From: Stagnihabitans sp039932095
Lineage (GTDB): Bacteria > Pseudomonadota > Alphaproteobacteria > Rhodobacterales > Rhodobacteraceae
DNA length: 24,434 nt
Direction: 5' to 3'
Assembly: GCA_039932095.1 (NCBI GenBank)
Contig: JBDTQR010000045.1
Coordinates: 1-24,434, forward strand
Shown here: in pieces, positions 1-7,600 of the stretch
How positions within the stretch are numbered: position 1 is the first letter of the stretch
Layout of the letters: each line of letters starts with the position of its first letter
Position numbers and translations under genes: made by a program
Notes under the pieces: model-generated
Databases searched by the model: none
What the model was told of the DNA's origin: nothing
What the model saw: only the letters and a program-made list of their open reading frames with translations

Positions 1-139
1 TGGGATTCCGACGGTGATCTGCGGGCCGGGCTCGATGGCGCAGGGCCACAAACCGGATGAATATGTCAGTGTCGAACAGATGGAGCGGTGCGAGGCGATG
101 CTGGCCGCATTGGTCGCGCGCTGCGAGGCTGGGTTCTGA
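1..139 (+). CDS. argE: Acetylornithine deacetylase-type M20 peptidase, C-terminal fragment
   Basis: Only the last 45 residues are present; the frame is open from base 2 and the gene runs off the left edge. The peptide contains GPGSMAQGHKPDEYVS, matching the ArgE C-terminal block in which the final metal-ligand histidine (the H of GHKPDEY) is followed by PDE. ArgE removes the acetyl group from N-acetylornithine in arginine synthesis, in the cytoplasm, using a dinuclear zinc/cobalt site. DapE, a relative, usually ends in a different IHxVNE-like block, so ArgE is preferred although dapD lies nearby. The stop codon is followed at once by a run of seven T at 152-158, which may help end transcription. 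The gene converges on the small unknown gene ending at 261. Confidence 0.8.
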   Translation, partial: GIPTVICGPGSMAQGHKPDEYVSVEQMERCEAMLAALVARCEAGF

Positions 140-147
140 CCCCGGGG

Positions 148-250
148 GCAATTTTTTTCGCGAACAAATGCGCTCCACCCCGACGGCATGGCCGCGCCAG
201 ACCGCCGTGGTGCAGGCAGACATCCCGAATTCTTCGCAGAAAAATTGTCC
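148..250. repeat. Imperfect AT-rich inverted repeat between convergent genes (copy A)
   Basis: The left arm, about 148-167, reads caattttttt followed by cgcgaa. The right arm, about 231-250, read on the minus strand, gives caatttttctgcgaaga. The arms match with one indel and a few mismatches and are separated by about 63 bases. The right arm is closely similar to the arms of the stronger inverted repeat at 19527-19588, which also lies between convergent genes. Each arm offers a T-tract facing the gene that enters it, so a bidirectional terminator role is plausible. The wide spacing makes a simple hairpin unlikely, and the role is inferred from position only. Confidence 0.45.
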
Positions 251-260
251 CGTCTGCCGG

Positions 261-608
261 TCAGTCGTAAAATGGCGTCATCTGCGCCACGATCACGGCG
301 TTCTCGGCCAAGGCACGATCCATCAATTTGCGCTCGTCGGGGTCAATCTCATCGCCCGACCCCAGCCGCTCGTCCAGCGTGCCATAGCCAGAGACGTCCA
401 GCGGGGCAAGATCGGCCTCTTTCAGTACCGCCACCGTTTCACGCACCGCCTCGGCCTCATCGACACCGCTGGCATAGATGATCAACGCCGCCCCCGTCGC
501 CTTGTCGGGCAACCCGTCGCCCTTCTTGCGGCCAATCTCCACCACGAGGGTGAACACCTGCTGCGGCCGTTTGACCTTGGCAACCGGCGGTTCCGGCTTG
601 TCGTCCAT
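261..608 (-). CDS. Small conserved-looking protein of unknown function
   Basis: I do not recognise this 115-residue protein. It starts with a charged, proline-containing stretch (MDDKPEPPVAKVKRPQQ) followed by what looks like a compact alpha/beta domain. Hydrophobic strands appear at VFTLVVEIG, GAALIIYAS and AVIVAQMTPFYD, with an acidic helix-rich centre. No signal peptide or membrane segment is visible. The start at 608 is preferred over an upstream ATG at 632, which would overlap the GlcG-like gene: a GAGAGGG sits 7-9 bases before the 608 ATG, whereas 632 has no such site. It lies 13 bases downstream of the GlcG/HbpS-like gene and is probably co-transcribed with it. The ordered codon use and tight spacing argue for a real gene. 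Confidence 0.7.
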   Translation of the reverse strand: MDDKPEPPVAKVKRPQQVFTLVVEIGRKKGDGLPDKATGAALIIYASGVDEAEAVRETVAVLKEADLAPLDVSGYGTLDERLGSGDEIDPDERKLMDRALAENAVIVAQMTPFYD

Positions 609-621
609 CCCGCTTACCCTC

Positions 622-1044
622 TCAACCGCCATCGGCTTTCAGCCCGGCCGCCACGATACCGGCCACTGCCGCCGCCTCGTCATTGTCGGAATTGTCGCCT
701 GAAATACCGACCGCCCCCAGCACCGCGCCGGTCTCGGACCTTATCAGCACGCCGCCCGCAACCGGCACCAGACCGCCTGCGACATGCGCTGCACCGGCAA
801 AGAAATGCGGCCGCTCTACCGCCATCACGCCAAGCCCACGTGACCCGACGTTGAAGGCCAACGCCCCCGAAGCCTTGCCACGGGCAATCTCGAACCGTTT
901 CAGGCTGGAGCCGTCTTCGCTCGCCGCCGCCACAACCGAGGCCCGCGCGTCCAGCACCACCACCGTCAAGGGCCGCATTGACGCCGTCCGGCCATGGGCC
1001 AGCGCGACTTTCACGACGTTCTGTGCCACTTCAAGGTTCAGCAT
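622..1044 (-). CDS. GlcG/HbpS family protein (DUF336-type)
   Basis: The 140-residue product begins MLNLEVAQNVVKVALAH and carries the family pattern: an N-terminal helix, a VVVLDARASVVAAASEDGSS strand pair, and a glycine-rich GGVLIRSETGAVLGAVGISGD block near the C-terminus. Family members bind haem or related ligands (HbpS) or sit in glycolate operons (GlcG); the function is often unassigned. It lacks a signal peptide, so it is probably cytoplasmic. The ATG at 1044 is chosen because AAGGAG lies 8 bases upstream; a GTG at 1053 is in frame but has no such site. It follows dapD by about 110 bases and precedes the small unknown gene by 13 bases. There is no sequence evidence that it takes part in lysine synthesis. 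Confidence 0.8.
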   Translation of the reverse strand: MLNLEVAQNVVKVALAHGRTASMRPLTVVVLDARASVVAAASEDGSSLKRFEIARGKASGALAFNVGSRGLGVMAVERPHFFAGAAHVAGGLVPVAGGVLIRSETGAVLGAVGISGDNSDNDEAAAVAGIVAAGLKADGG

Positions 1045-1153
1045 TGTCCGCACTCCTTTGCCCGACCGGGCGCATTCCTTAACGCCCAGTTAATTTCGCG
1101 AGATCAACCCATTGATTTCGCAACAAACTTTAAACCGTCCAGATCCGGTCACC

Positions 1154-1996
1154 CTAATCCCGCAGCAACTCATTGATCCCGGTCTTGCTGCGGGTCTGCG
1201 CATCGACCCGCTTCACAATCACTGCGCAATAGAGGTTGATGCCGCCCTTTGATGGCATCGACCCGGCGACGACCACCGAATAAGGCGGCACCTCTCCATA
1301 CATGACCGCACCGGTTTCCCGGTCGACAATCTTGGTCGACTTGCCGATAAACACCCCCATGCCCAGCACCGAGCCTTCGCGGATGATGCAACCCTCCACC
1401 ACCTCGGACCGGGCACCGATGAAACAATTGTCCTCGATGATCGTCGGCCCGGCCTGCATCGGCTCCAGGACGCCGCCGATCCCGACGCCGCCCGACAGAT
1501 GGACATGTTTGCCGATCTGGGCGCAAGACCCGACCGTGGCCCAGCCGTCGACCATCGAGCCCTCGTCGACAAAGGCCCCGACATTCACGAACGACGGCAT
1601 AAGCACGACATTCTTGCCGATATAGGCCGAGCGGCGGACGATGGAACCCGGCACGGCGCGAAACCCGGCCTCGCGCCACTGGTTCTCACCCCAGCCGTCA
1701 AACTTTGACGGCACCTTGTCCCACCATGTAGCCGCGCCATTGCCGCCCGGGATAACCTCCATATCGGTCAGCCGGAACGACAGCAGCACGGCCTTCTTGG
1801 CCCATTGGTTGACGTGCCAATCGGCGCCATGTTTCTCGGCCACCCTGAGATCGCCCGAGTCCAGCGCCGTCAGCGTCGCCTCGACCGCCTCACGGACCTC
1901 GCCGCCGGTGGCCGAGGTCACCATTTCGCGCGCGTCCCAGGCTTCTTCAACGACACGCTCTAGCTCGGCATAAGGATGCGGGGCGGTATAGGTCAT
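1154..1996 (-). CDS. dapD: 2,3,4,5-tetrahydropyridine-2,6-dicarboxylate N-succinyltransferase
   Basis: DapD transfers succinyl from succinyl-CoA to tetrahydrodipicolinate, a step of the succinylase branch of diaminopimelate/lysine synthesis in the cytoplasm. The protein is 280 residues, the usual length. An N-terminal helical domain contains VNQWAKKAVLLSFRL. The left-handed beta-helix from about residue 110 to 230 has hexapeptide repeats (SAYIGKNVVLMPSFVNVGAFVDEG, here spanning two turns). The core block MVDGWATVGSCAQIGKHVH is diagnostic of DapD, and the C-terminal domain contains the conserved GEVPPYSVVVAGSMP. An AGGAG precedes the ATG by about 9 bases. A promoter candidate lies at 2023-2051, so dapD is likely expressed independently of the RTX gene upstream. 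Confidence 0.97.
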   Translation of the reverse strand: MTYTAPHPYAELERVVEEAWDAREMVTSATGGEVREAVEATLTALDSGDLRVAEKHGADWHVNQWAKKAVLLSFRLTDMEVIPGGNGAATWWDKVPSKFDGWGENQWREAGFRAVPGSIVRRSAYIGKNVVLMPSFVNVGAFVDEGSMVDGWATVGSCAQIGKHVHLSGGVGIGGVLEPMQAGPTIIEDNCFIGARSEVVEGCIIREGSVLGMGVFIGKSTKIVDRETGAVMYGEVPPYSVVVAGSMPSKGGINLYCAVIVKRVDAQTRSKTGINELLRD

Positions 1997-2022
1997 CTGG
2001 CGGGCTCCTCTGGCTTTGCCGC

Positions 2023-2051
2023 CCTATAACCTTCCCGGTCCGGCCATGCAA
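2023..2051 (-). promoter_or_regulatory. Candidate sigma-70 promoter for dapD
   Basis: On the minus strand TTGCAT (2051-2046) is followed after 17 bases by TATAGG (2028-2023). The TTG core and the first four bases of the -10 match the housekeeping consensus. The predicted start, about 2016, leaves a leader of about 20 bases carrying the ribosome site. The spacing is ideal but the -35 matches only its first three positions. Confidence 0.45.
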
Positions 2052-2090
2052 TCGCGGCTGGTGTGGGGGGCCGGCAAGTCCCGCCCGGCA

Positions 2091-3401
2091 CTAGAGAATG
2101 AAAAGGTCGCTGGCGTGCAGCATTGGCATCCCGTCGAGCCGGGCGATCAAGACCTCGCCCCCGTCAAGCGTGCCATTGCTGTCCCAGATCAACTCTCCCT
2201 GTCCCACTCCGGCACTGCGATAGACGAACTGGCCCGCTGTCCCCGAAGCCACGTCGAGGTGAAACTTGCCGCCACCAACGGCCCCGAGACGCACGAGGCC
2301 GCCGACCAGCACTTGATTCAAGATGATCCGGTCGCTGCCTGACTGCATGTCGGTGATCTCATCGCCGAGCGAGTCCAATCCGGCGAAATGAAAGACATCC
2401 GCACCGTCGCCGCCGGTCAGCAGGTCAATCCCGCGCCCACCGGAAATCCAGTCGTCGCCGCTGCCACCATCGACCGTGTCATTGCCGTCGCCCGCGTTGA
2501 TCCGGTCAGACCCGCCCATGCCCGCAACGGTGTCATCGCCGGCATAGCCACGGAACAAATCGTGCCATTGGCCAAGGGTCACCGTATCGACATCGTCGCC
2601 GCCAAACACCCGGTAATGTTCAAAATGGCTGATCACCGACCCCGCGCCATCCACCGCCGCCTTACCCGTCACCTGCAAGGACAGCCCACCGACCCGGTAA
2701 GGCTGAGCCACCTCCAGCCAATCCTTGCCCGTCCCGCCATCCAGATGGTTCTCGGCACCTGTGCGGTAGCTGACCAAGTCGTCGCCCGCCCCAGCCTCGA
2801 CCCAGTTGGCCCCGGAAAACACATCGATCGTATCGCCGAACTTGCCGCCGACGACCGTGTCATTGCCTTCATAGGTGGTGATGTTCAGCACTTCGAAGCC
2901 AGAGATGTTCATCGTCTGGTTGCCCGCCGAGGCTCCGGCGTTTGGGCCATTCAACACGACATGGGCGTCCGTAGTCACGCCGGCCGTGGCTACGGACGAA
3001 CCGATGAAATGCATCCACAAGGTATCTTGCCCGGACCCGCCTTTCGCCGCGCCGCCAAGGTCGAAATAGACATGCACCACGTCGTTTCCGGCCCCACCGT
3101 ACGAATAGTCCACCACATCGCCGCCGCCCAGTGTGTCATCGCCAGCACCGCCATACATCTTGCCGATGTTGCCGCTGTCAAAGTCGCTGGCGCTCATCAC
3201 GTCATTGCCGTCGCCACCAAAGATGGTGTCGCTGCCGTAATAGCCCGAAAGCGAGTCGTTGCCCTCCTCGCCGAAAATCCGGTCATTTCCGACGCCGCCG
3301 ACAACATAGTCGTTGCCTGCCAGGGCATGGATGATCACGTCCCGCTTGTTGCCATAGATCAGGTCATCATCGGGCGTGCCATTCTTGTGCGCGAAGGTCA
3401 T
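2091..3401 (-). CDS. RTX-repeat calcium-binding protein, putative type I secretion substrate
   Basis: The 436-residue acidic, glycine-rich protein is built from RTX nonapeptides of the GGxGxDxUx kind. There are three regions: an N-terminal block at about residues 15-110 (ALAGNDYVVGGVGNDRIFG, GEEGNDSLSG, GGDGNDVMSA), a central part at about 110-270 with degenerate repeats and beta-rich spacers, and a second strong block at about 285-335 (GYAGDDTVAG, AGDGNDTVDGGSGDDWISGG). A serralysin-like tail follows (GGDGADVFHFAG...ITDMQSGSDRIILNQ) and the protein ends in DLFIL. There is no Sec signal, as expected for proteins exported by a type I system through a C-terminal signal, and no enzymatic domain is visible. 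AGAGG precedes the ATG by about 8 bases. No secretion genes (ABC exporter, membrane fusion protein) are in the window. The gene sits 154 bases after a glycosyltransferase. Confidence 0.9.
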   Translation of the reverse strand: MTFAHKNGTPDDDLIYGNKRDVIIHALAGNDYVVGGVGNDRIFGEEGNDSLSGYYGSDTIFGGDGNDVMSASDFDSGNIGKMYGGAGDDTLGGGDVVDYSYGGAGNDVVHVYFDLGGAAKGGSGQDTLWMHFIGSSVATAGVTTDAHVVLNGPNAGASAGNQTMNISGFEVLNITTYEGNDTVVGGKFGDTIDVFSGANWVEAGAGDDLVSYRTGAENHLDGGTGKDWLEVAQPYRVGGLSLQVTGKAAVDGAGSVISHFEHYRVFGGDDVDTVTLGQWHDLFRGYAGDDTVAGMGGSDRINAGDGNDTVDGGSGDDWISGGRGIDLLTGGDGADVFHFAGLDSLGDEITDMQSGSDRIILNQVLVGGLVRLGAVGGGKFHLDVASGTAGQFVYRSAGVGQGELIWDSNGTLDGGEVLIARLDGMPMLHASDLFIL

Positions 3402-3555
3402 TCGTCAATCCTCTGTCAAAATCCAAGGTCAAAAACCGGAAGGCTTTGAAAAGCGGTCGTGCTGTGGAAAGCAATTGGGCCCAGACTCAAATTCGCCCTG
3501 CGCGGACACTGGGGCCGCGGTCAAATAAAAGCAACAGCGATGACTACAGCGCCGA

Positions 3556-4800
3556 TCAGTCTGTGGAAATGCGGCTGCTTTCCGGCCCATGACTTTCGAC
3601 AAAGTCGATCATCCTTGGCAGCAGGATGCGTTGGTCATAGCGGTCCAGTGCGGTTTGCCGCGCTGCCGCCCGCAGGGCAAGGTATTTGTCGGGGTTGGCC
3701 AAGGCGTCTGTCAGTCTGGCTGACCAGCCCGCCACGTCGAGAAAGTCGACCAGCGAGCCGTTGACCCCGTCCGCGATCACCTCTTGCACCGGGGAGGTCG
3801 CCGAGCCTATGACATGCGCCCCGGCGGACATCGCCTCGATCATCGACCACGACAGCACGAAGGGGTAGGTCAGATAGGCATGGGCCCGGCCGGTCTGCAT
3901 GATGGCGGTGAACTGATCGTACGGCACCTTGCCGAGGAAATGGACACGGCTGAGGTCCAGCTGGTCTTTCACCTCATCGAGGATCAGGTCTTTCCAGCCC
4001 TTCTGGTCCTTGGGAGCCGCGCCGTAGCTGACCTCATCCCCGCCGACGATCACCACCTGAGCGTCAGGCCGCGCCCGCAACACCTCGGGCAACGCCCGCA
4101 TGAAGATGTGATAGCCGCGGTAGGGCTCCAGATTGCGGTTGACGAAGGTCAGCACTTCATCCCCCGGCTTGAGCTGGCGACCGTCGGGCAAGGTCACGCG
4201 GGCGTTGGGGTCAGGGCGCATCACCTCGGTGTTCACCCCGTCATGGATGACGGTGATCATCCTGCGCAGGGCCGGTGGAAAGGTGCTGGCCTGCCATTCG
4301 GTGGGGGCCAGCCCGGCATCGGCATGCAGCAGCGCCTGACCCAGATGGCCCGCCCGGCCCTGGGCAATCATCACCTGGTCGAAATTGGGCTTGGAAAACT
4401 CGGGATCAAAGCCGACGTCGGCACCACGCCCCTTGTAGTAGAACTCGGCATAGATCAGCAGTTTGGCCTCGGGCCAGATTTCCTTGAGAAACAGCGTCTC
4501 GCCCCAGCCGGAATGGCCAAAGATCACATCGGGGTAATAGCCACGCTGATCACGCAATTGCAGACCGGCGCGGGCAACGGTAACGCCGCGGTCCGACATC
4601 TGGATATAGTTGCGCCCCAGCCGTGTCGCCGCCGGGTCGATCTTCTGGTTGTCATGCTTGTATTTCAGCGTAGGAATGGCGCTTTCGCGGGTGTTCGCCA
4701 GATCGGTCAACGCCAGACATTCATGGCCGCGTTTCTGCAATTCGGGCGCGAGATACAGGAATTGGCCGGGGAAGTTCTGGTGAACAAACAGGATTTTCAC
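3556..4800 (-). CDS. GT4-type glycosyltransferase
   Basis: The 414-residue protein has the GT-B fold of family 4. The N-terminal Rossmann half starts MKILFVHQNFPGQFLYLAPELQKRGH, a common start in glycan-building GT4 enzymes. The linker carries HDGVNTEVMRPD, and the C-terminal donor-binding half has VNRNLEPYRGYHIFMRAL, QVVIVGGDEVSYG and the donor-site region SWSMIEAMSAGAHVIGS followed by PVQEVI. Such enzymes transfer a sugar from a nucleotide-sugar to a growing glycan at the inner face of the membrane; the sugar and acceptor cannot be read from the sequence. Its ATG overlaps the yejF stop by four bases (ATGA), so translation is probably coupled to the peptide importer. A surface-glycan role would fit the UDP-glucuronate epimerase at 22433-23443 and the secreted RTX protein next door, but this is inference. 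Confidence 0.9.
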   Translation of the reverse strand: MKILFVHQNFPGQFLYLAPELQKRGHECLALTDLANTRESAIPTLKYKHDNQKIDPAATRLGRNYIQMSDRGVTVARAGLQLRDQRGYYPDVIFGHSGWGETLFLKEIWPEAKLLIYAEFYYKGRGADVGFDPEFSKPNFDQVMIAQGRAGHLGQALLHADAGLAPTEWQASTFPPALRRMITVIHDGVNTEVMRPDPNARVTLPDGRQLKPGDEVLTFVNRNLEPYRGYHIFMRALPEVLRARPDAQVVIVGGDEVSYGAAPKDQKGWKDLILDEVKDQLDLSRVHFLGKVPYDQFTAIMQTGRAHAYLTYPFVLSWSMIEAMSAGAHVIGSATSPVQEVIADGVNGSLVDFLDVAGWSARLTDALANPDKYLALRAAARQTALDRYDQRILLPRMIDFVESHGPESSRISTD

Positions 4801-6398
4801 GTAGTGTCCTCGCCAAAAGCCGCAGCCATCAGCGTTCTTGTATAGGCGTGCGACGGATTGGCAAAGACTGCGGCAGCCGGTCCGGCCTCAACCACGTCGC
4901 CCTGTTGCATCACCATCACCTGGTGCGACAGCGCCCGGACCACCCGCAGGTCATGGCTGATGAACACATAGGCAAGGCCGTATTTCACCTGCAAGTCGCG
5001 CAGCAAATCGACAATCTGCACCTGAACGGTCATGTCGAGGGCCGAGGTCGGCTCGTCCAGCACCACCAGTTTCGGCCGCAGGATCATCGCCCGCGCAATG
5101 GCAATCCGCTGCTTTTGCCCGCCCGAGAATTCATGTGGATAGCGTCCCATCGTGTCGGGATCCAGACCGACCTCCGCCATGATCCCGGCCACCATGTCGC
5201 GCCGGTTGCGGCCCGGCTCCAGCCCATGCACGCCCAGCCCTTCGGCAATGATGGCCTCGGCGGTCATCCGGGGGGACAGGCTGCCGAACGGATCCTGAAA
5301 CACCACCTGAATGTCACGCCGGATGCCGCGCAGCGCCCGGGCGGAGAACGTATTCAGATCGCGGCCCATGAACAGCACCTTGCCGGTAAACGGCGTCAGC
5401 CTCAGGATCGCGAGGGCGAGGGTGGTCTTGCCTGAACCGCTTTCGCCGACCACGCCCAGCGTTTCCCCGGCCCTGACCGACAGATTGGTGTCATTCACCG
5501 CCTTCACATGGCCAACGGTGGTGCGCAGGAAACCCCGGGTGATTGGAAACCACACCCGCAGATGCTCAGTCTCCAGCACCACCGGCGCGGCCTCGGGCAC
5601 TGGGGCCGGCAGGCCCTTGGCCTCGGCGGCCAGCAGGTTTCGGGTGTAGGGGTGTTGCGGGTTGTTGAAGATATCCGCCGTCATGCCCTGTTCGACAATT
5701 TCACCGCCCTGCATGACGCAAACCCGGTCGGCGATCCGCCGCACGATGGTCAGGTCATGGGTGATGAACAAAAGGCTGAGGCCTTCCGACCGTTTCAATT
5801 CGGCCAGCAGTTCGAGGATCTGCGCCTGGATGGTCACATCCAAGGCGGTCGTCGGTTCGTCGGCGATCAGCAGTTCGGGGCTGTTCGCCAACGCCATCGC
5901 GATCATCACCCGCTGACGCTGGCCGCCGGACAGTTGATGCGGATAGGCGGTCAACCGGCTTTCAGCGTCCCTGATGCCGACCTTCAGCAGCAATTCCAGC
6001 ACCCGCGCCCGCGCCGCAGACCCCGACAGGCCCTGATGCAGCGCCAGACTTTCGGTGATCTGCTTTTCGATGTTGTGCAGCGGGTTCAGGCTGGTCATCG
6101 GCTCTTGAAAGATGAAGCTGATGTCATTGCCCCGAACCTTGCGCAATTCATTCTCCGATGCGCCAAGCATCTCGCGGCCCTGATAGAGCACAGAGCCCGA
6201 CACCACGGCGCTGTCGGGCAGCAGTTTCACCGTCGACATCGCCGTCACCGACTTGCCCGATCCGCTTTCGCCGACCAGCGCCATGGTCTCGCCCTTGCCC
6301 ACGGTGAAAGACACGTCCCGCACGGCGTGCGTTTCGGCGCCTTCCTGATGAAAGCGCACGTTCAGACCCTTGACCTCCAGCACCGTCGCTCCGGTCAT
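4797..6398 (-). CDS. yejF: Peptide ABC transporter, fused double ATPase (YejF type)
   Basis: The 533 residues form two complete ABC ATPase domains in one chain, as in YejF of the YejABEF peptide importer. Domain 1 has Walker A GESGSGKS at about 43-50, Q-loop FQEP at 97-100, signature LSGGQRQR at 156-163 and Walker B LLIADEP at 176-182. Domain 2 has Walker A GESGSGKT at 318-325, FQDP at 367-370, signature FSGGQKQR at 424-431 and LVVLDEP at 444-450. Both have H-loop histidines (ITHDL, ISHDL), so both sites look competent. The protein powers uptake through YejB/YejE at the cytoplasmic face. Its start overlaps the yejE stop by four bases and its stop overlaps the glycosyltransferase start by four, marking one operon. 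Confidence 0.95.
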   Translation of the reverse strand: MTGATVLEVKGLNVRFHQEGAETHAVRDVSFTVGKGETMALVGESGSGKSVTAMSTVKLLPDSAVVSGSVLYQGREMLGASENELRKVRGNDISFIFQEPMTSLNPLHNIEKQITESLALHQGLSGSAARARVLELLLKVGIRDAESRLTAYPHQLSGGQRQRVMIAMALANSPELLIADEPTTALDVTIQAQILELLAELKRSEGLSLLFITHDLTIVRRIADRVCVMQGGEIVEQGMTADIFNNPQHPYTRNLLAAEAKGLPAPVPEAAPVVLETEHLRVWFPITRGFLRTTVGHVKAVNDTNLSVRAGETLGVVGESGSGKTTLALAILRLTPFTGKVLFMGRDLNTFSARALRGIRRDIQVVFQDPFGSLSPRMTAEAIIAEGLGVHGLEPGRNRRDMVAGIMAEVGLDPDTMGRYPHEFSGGQKQRIAIARAMILRPKLVVLDEPTSALDMTVQVQIVDLLRDLQVKYGLAYVFISHDLRVVRALSHQVMVMQQGDVVEAGPAAAVFANPSHAYTRTLMAAAFGEDTT

Positions 6399-7504
6399 CG
6401 AAAGGTCTTTCTGGGGTCAAATGCGGCGCGGACTCCTTCGAAGATGAACACCAGCAGGCTCAGCATGATGGCTGAGGTGAAAAACGCCGAAAACGCTAGC
6501 CAGGGGGCCTGCAAGTTCTGCTTGGCCTGCTGGGTCATCTCGCCCAAAGACGGCGACGACGATGGCAGGCCGAAGCCGAGAAAGTCCAGCGCCGTCAGGC
6601 TGGCAATGGTGCCGGAGATGATGAAGGGCATCATCGCCATGGTGGCGACGGTGGCGTTGGGCAGGACGTGGCGGAAGATAATGACCAGATCGGTGACGCC
6701 AAGGGCCTTGGCCGCCCGGACATATTCGAAATTCCGCGCCCTGAGGAATTCGGCCCGCACCAGCCCGACCAGTCCCATCCAGCCAAACGCCACCATCAGG
6801 GCGATCAGCAGCCAGAAGTTCATCGTCCACACCGCCGAGATGATGATGATGACGTAAAGTGTCGGGGTGGAGGACCAGATCTCGATCACCCGCTGCATGA
6901 TCAGATCGGTCAACCCGCCGAAATAGCCCTGGATAGCCCCGGCGATGATGCCGAGGATCGAGGAGGAGATCGACACGATCAGCCCGAAACTGACCGAGAT
7001 GCGAAAGCCGTAGATCACCCGCGCCAGCACATCCCGCGCCGTGTCATCGGTGCCGAGCCAATGATCGTGATCCGGCGGCGAAGGGGCAGCGCCGTGGACA
7101 TTGTTGATGGTGTTGTAGCTGTAGGGAATGATCGGCCACAGGATCCAGCCCTTTTGATAGCCCTCGGTGCCGTCCAGCTTGCCCTGGTCCGACGCCGCGA
7201 TCGTGTCTTGCGCGGTGTCAAAACAGGCTTCCAGCCCGCCAGTCTTGACCAGACATTGCAGCACCGGGTCGTGGTAGTTCGCTTCGGTCAGAAAATCGCC
7301 GCCAAACTCCTGTTCGGAATGGAACTTCACAAACGGCATGTAATAGCCGCCGCGATAATTGATCAGCAGCGGCCGGTCATTGGCGATCACCTCTGCCCCC
7401 AATGAGATGATGTAGAGCACGGAAAACAGGATCAGCGACCAATAGGCCCGCTTGTTCATCTTGAAATTGCGCCAACGGCGCTGGTTCAGCTTGCTCAACG
7501 CCAT
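6395..7504 (-). CDS. yejE: Peptide ABC transporter permease (YejE type)
   Basis: The 369-residue inner-membrane permease begins with a basic cytoplasmic tail (LNQRRWRNFKMNKR) and a first membrane segment (YWSLILFSVLYIISLGAEVIA). A long periplasmic insert of about 110 residues ends at HWLGTDDTARDVLARVIYG, the signature entry to the permease domain of the DppC/OppC/YejE group. Four or five more membrane segments follow. The ATPase-docking EAA loop is YVRAAKALGVTDLVIIFRHV, and the conserved FLGFGLPSSSPSLGEM comes near the end. The ATG at 7504 has a CAGGA-like ribosome site. It lies 96 bases after yejB, an unusually wide gap for this operon in which I see no gene, and overlaps yejF by four bases. 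Confidence 0.94.
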   Translation of the reverse strand: MALSKLNQRRWRNFKMNKRAYWSLILFSVLYIISLGAEVIANDRPLLINYRGGYYMPFVKFHSEQEFGGDFLTEANYHDPVLQCLVKTGGLEACFDTAQDTIAASDQGKLDGTEGYQKGWILWPIIPYSYNTINNVHGAAPSPPDHDHWLGTDDTARDVLARVIYGFRISVSFGLIVSISSSILGIIAGAIQGYFGGLTDLIMQRVIEIWSSTPTLYVIIIISAVWTMNFWLLIALMVAFGWMGLVGLVRAEFLRARNFEYVRAAKALGVTDLVIIFRHVLPNATVATMAMMPFIISGTIASLTALDFLGFGLPSSSPSLGEMTQQAKQNLQAPWLAFSAFFTSAIMLSLLVFIFEGVRAAFDPRKTFR

Positions 7505-7600
7505 TGCAGCATCCTGACAGTGCAGACCGTGGTGTTCGGGCGCGCAGCGATGAAAGCCGTCAGGCTTGAAGAGCGCCGGGGTTGGGAAAACACGGCCATG

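Noticed and set aside
57..854. Open plus-strand frame of 265 codons over the argE end and the two small minus-strand genes
   Set aside because: Its Pro/Arg-rich product has no recognisable motif, and it runs through the argE stop, an intergenic repeat and two genes with good ribosome sites on the other strand.
2400..3360. Regularly spaced, similar short segments that could suggest a CRISPR or tandem DNA repeat
   Set aside because: They encode RTX nonapeptides in frame, vary at the DNA level and have no constant repeat-spacer layout.
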